Shown here: positions 59,326 through 64,000 of the stretch, in pieces
Numbering within the stretch: position 1 is the stretch's first letter
Layout: every line of letters starts with the position of its first letter
From: Hermatobates lingyangjiaoensis
Lineage: Eukaryota > Arthropoda > Insecta > Hemiptera > Hermatobatidae
Length of the DNA stretch: 64,000 nucleotides
Reading direction: 5' to 3'
NCBI GenBank assembly: GCA_026182355.1
Contig: JAPFBL010001043.1
Coordinates: forward strand, 22,456-86,455
Notes under the pieces: model-generated
Seen by the model: the letters and a program-made list of their open reading frames with translations, nothing else
What the model was told of the DNA's origin: nothing
Databases searched by the model: none
Made by a program: the position numbers and the translations under genes

Positions 59326-60411
59326 TAGATTGTCAACTTAAGTGCAAGTTTTTATTAGATCAAAATAAGGAAAGGACTAAACATTTTAAACACTTCTAAA
59401 GGTGTTTTAAAGTTTAGTTTTTTTCTTGATCGATTATTTAATAAAAGCATTGTTTCATTGTCATATTCTTTACTGTATTTATTTAAATCTTTATTTTTAG
59501 GGTATCTTTGCCGTAATAATTTATTTTCGTGTTCAATGGTACCTTTTTCTCATGGCGAAGCTGGTGTTGCAAAGTAAACTGGAATACCAACAATTTCTTC
59601 AAATTCTTTTCACATAGTAAATTAAGAGCCATTATCCAATCCTAATGATTTAGCATATTTCATAATTCCTGGGTCTTTAAAAAATTAGTTAACTTGGTAT
59701 TTATAGTATTTGCCATTTTATTATTAAGATGAAAAATATAGTCTAAATTTGTTAGTTTTTCAGTAATTGTTAACTTAAAACTTTTGTTATTTTTACCAGC
59801 AATTAAATCAGCTTCAAAATGGCCAAAATTCAACCTATCTCTTTTAATTTCTGAAACATGTTTTTTATTTTTAGTAAATTTATGTTTTGTGTGACTTTTA
59901 TAGTGTCGTAAGGTTGTTTGAGGCAAGGAAAATGCTTTAATTTTTATGTAACAATAAATACATTGCAAAACAAGCAATATCACATTATAAATATCAACGA
60001 AGTAAATGTGGCAATAAGAAAAGAATTAATTTTAATCAACGAAAATATATTAATTATGGCTTAAAGAATTTCTGATCACCAGAACAAATTGTTGGTCGTT
60101 TTAAACAATTATCTAATTTTCAAAAAGGAAGTTTTGGTTTTAATTATTCAGATATTACATTAGGAAAAAGTATCGCTACTATTTGTTATTTTACAGCGCT
60201 TTAATTCTCGTGAGATTGTTGATTCGTGCTTTTTTAATCTTTTGGCACATTCTTGACTTTTTAATCCTTGAATTTTGTAACTTTCAAGTAATGTTCGTTC
60301 TTCTATGGTAAAATGTTTATAATTCATATGTTATTCTTTCTATTTAGTCGTAAAAAGTATAACATATTAATTTTTTATTTTATATAAACTTGCACTTATT
60401 ATGATAATCTA
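59326..60411 (-). mobile_element. IS30-family insertion sequence, decayed and internally inverted
   Basis: The ends match as imperfect inverted repeats: TAGATTGTCA...TAAGTGCAAGTTT on the left and its complement TAGATTATCA...TAAGTGCAAGTTT on the right. Inside, the transposase is broken: its HTH start reads leftward from 60327, the middle part reads rightward, and the catalytic part reads leftward with frame changes. The copy cannot make an active enzyme. It lies just before the relaxase leader and at the stop codon of the gene at 60416. Confidence 0.8.
59338..60327 (-). pseudogene. IS30 transposase in three segments, middle one inverted
   Basis: Segment 1 (60327 to about 60205, minus) gives MNYKHFTIEERTLLESYKIQ and an HTH with ISRELKRC. 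Segment 2 (about 59955 to 60195, plus) gives SHYKYQRSKCGNKKRINFNQ and WSPEQIVGRFKQLSNF, which belongs between segments 1 and 3. Segment 3 (about 59950 to 59338, minus) holds the DDE residues: FGHFEADLIAG, then after frame changes LGLDNGS and GTIEHENKLLRQ. The two inversion points share TAACAA-type sequence. At least two more stops or shifts lie between 59500 and 59670. Confidence 0.78.
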
Positions 60412-60415
60412 CAAC

Positions 60416-61308
60416 TTACTTTCATTCAATTTTAAATATATATTTTTTCAAATTTAATAATTCTTTTTTTAATTTTCTATTTTTAAAAATTGACAAATTA
60501 ATTGATCACAAATAAACTTCTTTATTCTTAACATCTGTAAGTATAAATACAGATAATAAAGATAATTTTTGTTTTATATTATCTATAAAACTTAAATTTA
60601 CATTCCCTCAAATAGAATAATCAATTCGCATCAATGTATTGATATTCCTATATACAGAAATATTAGTACTAACCCCTAAATTATTAAAATTATCAATTAA
60701 TTCAAAACAATTTAAATTTTTTATATAATCAAATTTTTTATATCTCCATTAATAGAAAAATAATGTGTAAAATGTGTATTTTTTTGCAATATAAGATTAC
60801 GCGTAAGTTCTTCATAATTGGTCTGTAGATTTAATTCCTGATTTAAAAAATATTTTTTAATATCATTATAATAATGAAAATTTAATGGTAAATCTTTATC
60901 TATTCTTTCTAAATCATTAAATTCTTTTCAGTTATAATCCAAATAAAACAAAAAAGAATTATAATCTAATTTATTTTTAGAAAAAAAATTTTTAATTATT
61001 TTAATTTTATTATTATTATCTGATAAAAATTTTTTAATTAATCTTAATTTAATTAAAAAATTTTTATCTATTACCTTCTCAACTGAATAATGCAAATCTT
61101 TTAATAAAATATTTTCAAATTTATATAATAAATATTTTTGCAAATGAGTTTTATTTAATTTGTTATTAAAGAATAAATTTCTTATTTTTTTTATAACCTT
61201 ATCACTTTTTTTGTAATAATTTGGTTCTCTTTTAATATAGCAATATGCAGAAACTGCAAACCCTAAAACAACACCTAAAACAGAAAAAACTAATATAGTA
61301 ACATTCAT
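60416..61308 (-). pseudogene. Membrane-anchored unknown of the conjugative region, one frameshift
   Basis: About 298 residues over two frames. One N-terminal helix (TILVFSVLGVVLGFAVSAYC) is followed by a basic, helical, Lys/Asn/Leu-rich soluble part. The frame breaks at the A6 run near 60735-60742; adding one base joins it to a frame that continues (NCFELIDNFNNLGVSTNISV) to the stop at 60416. GGAGAA precedes the ATG. The IS30 copy lies directly after its stop codon. The family is not recognised. Confidence 0.55.
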
Positions 61309-61426
61309 AATAATTCTCCAATAAAATTTTATTTAATTAATTATAACAATATTTTACAATTAATATTATATTAAAATAATTATTATCATAAACCTATTTC
61401 ATAAATAAATTTTTTTACTCTGTCGC

Positions 61427-61677
61427 TTTCTTTTCTTTAAAAAAGAAAAGAAACAAAAGAAAAAACCAAGCAGGATAAGGAGTGCATACACATTACATAA
61501 AAACCCTTATAAAATAAGGTTTTTTAGTGTATGCACTCCATTTAAAAGTGTATGCAGATTTGCATACAAACAAAGAAAAAACCCTTATAAAATAAGGATT
61601 TTCTTTGTATGCAAATCTGCATACACTTTTTTGCAACTCGGAAAACCGAGTTCGTTTTACATAATGCTTCGCATTAT
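61427..61677. repeat. Cluster of nested inverted repeats
   Basis: In order: an 11-base A/G-T/C palindrome (61427-61453); GGAGTGCATACAC ... GTGTATGCACTCC (61479-61539) enclosing a terminator-like CCCTTATAAAATAAGG; a 24-base arm pair starting AAAAGTGTATGCAG (61543-61566 and 61607-61630) enclosing the same inner hairpin plus CAAAGAAAA/TTCTTTG; CTCGGAAAACCGAG (61638-61651); and ATAATGCTTCGCATTAT (61661-61677) overlapping the end of the coupling-protein gene. Tandem terminators, or a transfer or replication origin, are possible. Confidence 0.8.
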
Positions 61678-63651
61678 ATCGTTAATTTCATTTAATCTTT
61701 TAACTTTTAACTCTATATTTTTACTACCCAAATTATTATTTTCTAACTCTAATATTTCTGCTTCTAATTCTTCTTTTTCAGCTCTTAAATTATTAATATC
61801 TTCATTGTTAATCATATTCTCAATTTGCTTTTCTTTATTTTCTAAATCATTTTCTTCTAAATTATAAAAATAATTATTTTTAAATTCTTCATCTGTTATT
61901 GGAACATTACTCTTTGTTTCAATTTTCTTTGAACAATATTTACTTCATTTAAAAATAGGTACAAAACTTGTTTTAAAAGGTTTTTCTTTTGAATATAAAA
62001 CTACACCTTCTCATTGTGGCAATTGTTGTAAATCTCCTGGTGTAATTAATTTAACTCCTTTGATAGATGATGATGCACTTTTATTTTTATCAGATTCTGA
62101 ATAAGTCTTTGAAACAATTGTTTTTTCACCAATCATATCAGAATAATTTTTGGCAGTTTCTAAATCCATTGTCTGCAAAAAAATATGTAAACTACAATTG
62201 TTTAAAATACTTTTTGCTATATTATGACCATACTTTTCTATTAACTGTGATTTATCCTGGATAATCAATAATCATCAAATATTACGCCCACCCGAAACTG
62301 ATATTTTATTTCCCATATCTGTAATTTGGGGAATATTTGCGAACTCATCTATCACAAAGTAAAATGGTTTTTCTAATTTTTTATATTTATTATTTGCTTG
62401 TTCAATTAAACTTTTATACAACTGGTTAATAAATAATGTAGCTAATCAATTTCTATCAGTTCTATCATCAGGAATAATTAAAAAAATAATAGTTGGTTTA
62501 TTAATAATATTTTTAAAATTAATTTTATTCTTTGATATTAAAGTTCGTAAAATAGGATCTGAAAATTTTTCTAAGCCAGTTTTTACTGACTGAATAATTG
62601 ATGCTGTAGTTGATGAAGCACCATTTATTAATGTTGTAGCTGCAATTCTAGCAGGATGAGTTCTATCTAATTTTTTTAAGTGATTAATTAATTCTTCTTG
62701 ATCATTAATTATTGGAACTACTTCTGCCAAATTAAACTTATCTAGCTTAAATTTATTTTTTTCTTGCATATCATATAATATTGCTAATAATATTCCTTTT
62801 ACTACACCACTAGCTGACTCTTGTCAAAACTTATCCTTTGAATCTTGAATTGGAAACAATGTTTGACATAGGTCACTTAAATAATCGTAAGCCTTTTGTT
62901 TGTATTGATAATATTTTGCAAATTCAGGTTTTTGGTTTTTATTATATTCTTTTTCTAACTCACAACCATTTTTTCAATTTTCAAAAATAATAGCTAATGG
63001 ATTTCAAAAAGTAGATAGTTCAGTTTCTCTTAAATCTAATCTAATAACATCATATCCTTTATTTTTAAATAACTTACTATTGCTTTCAAATAATTCTCCT
63101 TTTGGATCAGTAACTAAAATATTAGGTTTAATATCTGAATTTGCAAAAACTTGCAAAGTAGGAATTACTATTCCTTGTGTTTTACCACTTCTTGTTCCAG
63201 CAATTACAATGCTATGTGTATTATTTCTAATATTAACTAATAAATTATTTTTTTTATTTATTTGTGATTTTACAACAACACCAAAATTTTCTTTTGGTTC
63301 TTCCAAATTAACTAGTTGATAATTTTTATTAATTTCCTTAATATTAGCTAATGAACTTGAACCATATGTTTTTTCTTTAGATTCAGAAACATAACTTTTA
63401 TTACTTTTTTTAAAAAATATTAAATATCCAATAAATAAAAAATATATTAAACTAAACACCAATCCTAAAAATAAATAAACATTATTTTTATTTATTAAAA
63501 TTTGTTTTAAAATTAAATTAAAATTTATTTCTTGGTATTTAGCAAAATAAAAAAATAGTGAACTTAATAACAACGTCAAAAATAAATATATTGGAAATAT
63601 TAATATTCAAAATATAATTTCTCATTTTTTATCTTTCAATAACTTTCCCAT
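61657..63651 (-). CDS. VirD4/TraG-type conjugation coupling protein
   Basis: The 664-residue protein has two N-terminal helices (about residues 10-35 and 55-78) and then the coupling-protein ATPase: Walker A AGTRSGKTQG (about residue 152), VTDPKGELFE, Walker B FYFVIDEFANIPQI, and LIIQDKSQLIEKYG. It links the relaxase-DNA complex to the secretion channel. The C-terminal tail is a Glu/Lys coiled coil. The start at 63651 follows GGGGGAAAA and a hairpin leader shared with the relaxase gene. Confidence 0.93.
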
Positions 63652-63654
63652 TTT

Positions 63655-63733
63655 TCCCCCAAAAACAAAAAAACACCCACGCCAAGCAAAACAACTCTTT
63701 GCTTAGTGTAGGTGCCTTCTGCACTCTAATATT
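63655..63733 (-). promoter_or_regulatory. Attenuator-like hairpin leader of the coupling-protein gene
   Basis: On the minus strand GGCACCTACACTAAGCAAA pairs with TTTGCTTGGCGTGGGTGTT around the same loop as in the leader at 59172, again followed by a T run and GGGGGAAAAATG. Differences between the two copies keep the stem paired. Confidence 0.75.
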
Positions 63734-63810
63734 TAATTTACAAAATAATTATAACAATATTACTTAAAATTTTTAAGTAATGTTTATTAATATAAATAAT
63801 AAAAAATTAA

Positions 63811-64000
63811 TTAAATTTTTAAAATATCATTACAAAATAACTTTAATTTTTTCAAATTCTCTTCATAATTTCCATTATCAATAAATAAAAGTGTTTCAGG
63901 ATTAATATTTAAAACATCTAAAAAACAATTTGGGCAGTATATACATTTAAAAAGTATTTCTTCTATTGTTGTATTTGAAATACAAAAAAATGACAAATTA
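63811..64000 (-). CDS. C-terminal part of an unknown protein with a CxxC pair
   Basis: The frame is open to the right edge; about 60 residues are visible and end at 63811. They contain CIYCPNCFLDVLNINPETLL, a cysteine cluster that could bind metal, followed by an acidic stretch. The true start cannot be seen, and no family can be given. Confidence 0.4.
   Translation of the reverse strand, partial: NLSFFCISNTTIEEILFKCIYCPNCFLDVLNINPETLLFIDNGNYEENLKKLKLFCNDILKI

Noticed and set aside
61479..61630. CRISPR-like array
   Set aside because: The repeats are inverted, not evenly spaced direct repeats with unique spacers, and no cas gene is present.

Overview
The window comes from a wall-less bacterium of the class Mollicutes, most likely a Spiroplasma of the insect- or arthropod-associated kind. 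The DNA is very AT-rich. Nearly every gene reads through only when TGA is translated as tryptophan (genetic code 4). A division cluster without any murein genes sits next to a trehalose phosphotransferase system, trehalose being the main insect blood sugar. The coordinates below use code 4, so many genes are much longer than standard-code ORFs would suggest.

Region by region. 1-4.6 kb: an ABC-2 permease cut by the window edge, an unusually long lgt, a duplicated four-helix membrane protein, and a broken internalin-like leucine-rich-repeat (LRR) lipoprotein. 4.6-9.8 kb (minus strand): a trehalose operon with a LacI-type regulator, a perfect palindromic operator, EIIBC (treB, with a 5' frameshift), a GH13 trehalose-6-phosphate hydrolase and a HAD phosphatase. 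9.8-15.6 kb: a small membrane protein, a TDT/SLAC1-type transporter, a second LRR lipoprotein with an internal stop, and a second GH13 enzyme. 15.6-27.2 kb: a complete hexuronate catabolic regulon. Its minus-strand operon runs ulaA-like transporter, two unknown membrane-anchored proteins, lipoprotein, uxuB, kduI, uxaC, kduD, uxuA. Divergently, gntR-kdgA-kdgK turn 2-keto-3-deoxygluconate into pyruvate and glyceraldehyde-3-phosphate. Matching GTATAC-centred palindromes lie in front of both transcription units.

27.2-49.5 kb is mostly core genome: a glycyl-radical domain remnant, a TauE-type exporter, acpS, rnhC, dCMP deaminase, a rhomboid-like membrane protein, rluD, lspA, ileS behind a T-box, ylmH, sepF, ftsZ, ftsA, rsmH, mraZ with MraZ boxes, rpmF, yceD-like, pheT, pheS, a YgjP-type metallopeptidase and a low-complexity membrane protein.

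49.5-64 kb is an integrated, partly decayed conjugative element resembling the transfer modules of Spiroplasma plasmids. It carries an ISLre2-type transposase, a VirB4 ATPase, a small VirB3/PrgI-like membrane protein, a large surface protein with a C-terminal anchor, a Mob relaxase, an IS30 copy with an internal inversion, a membrane-anchored unknown, a VirD4/TraG coupling protein, and a cluster of nested inverted repeats. The relaxase and coupling-protein genes share an almost identical leader containing a terminator-like hairpin with paired base changes. This is the best candidate for an undescribed regulatory device in the window. The UlaA-like transporter with its three unknown partners is the best candidate for an undescribed uptake system.
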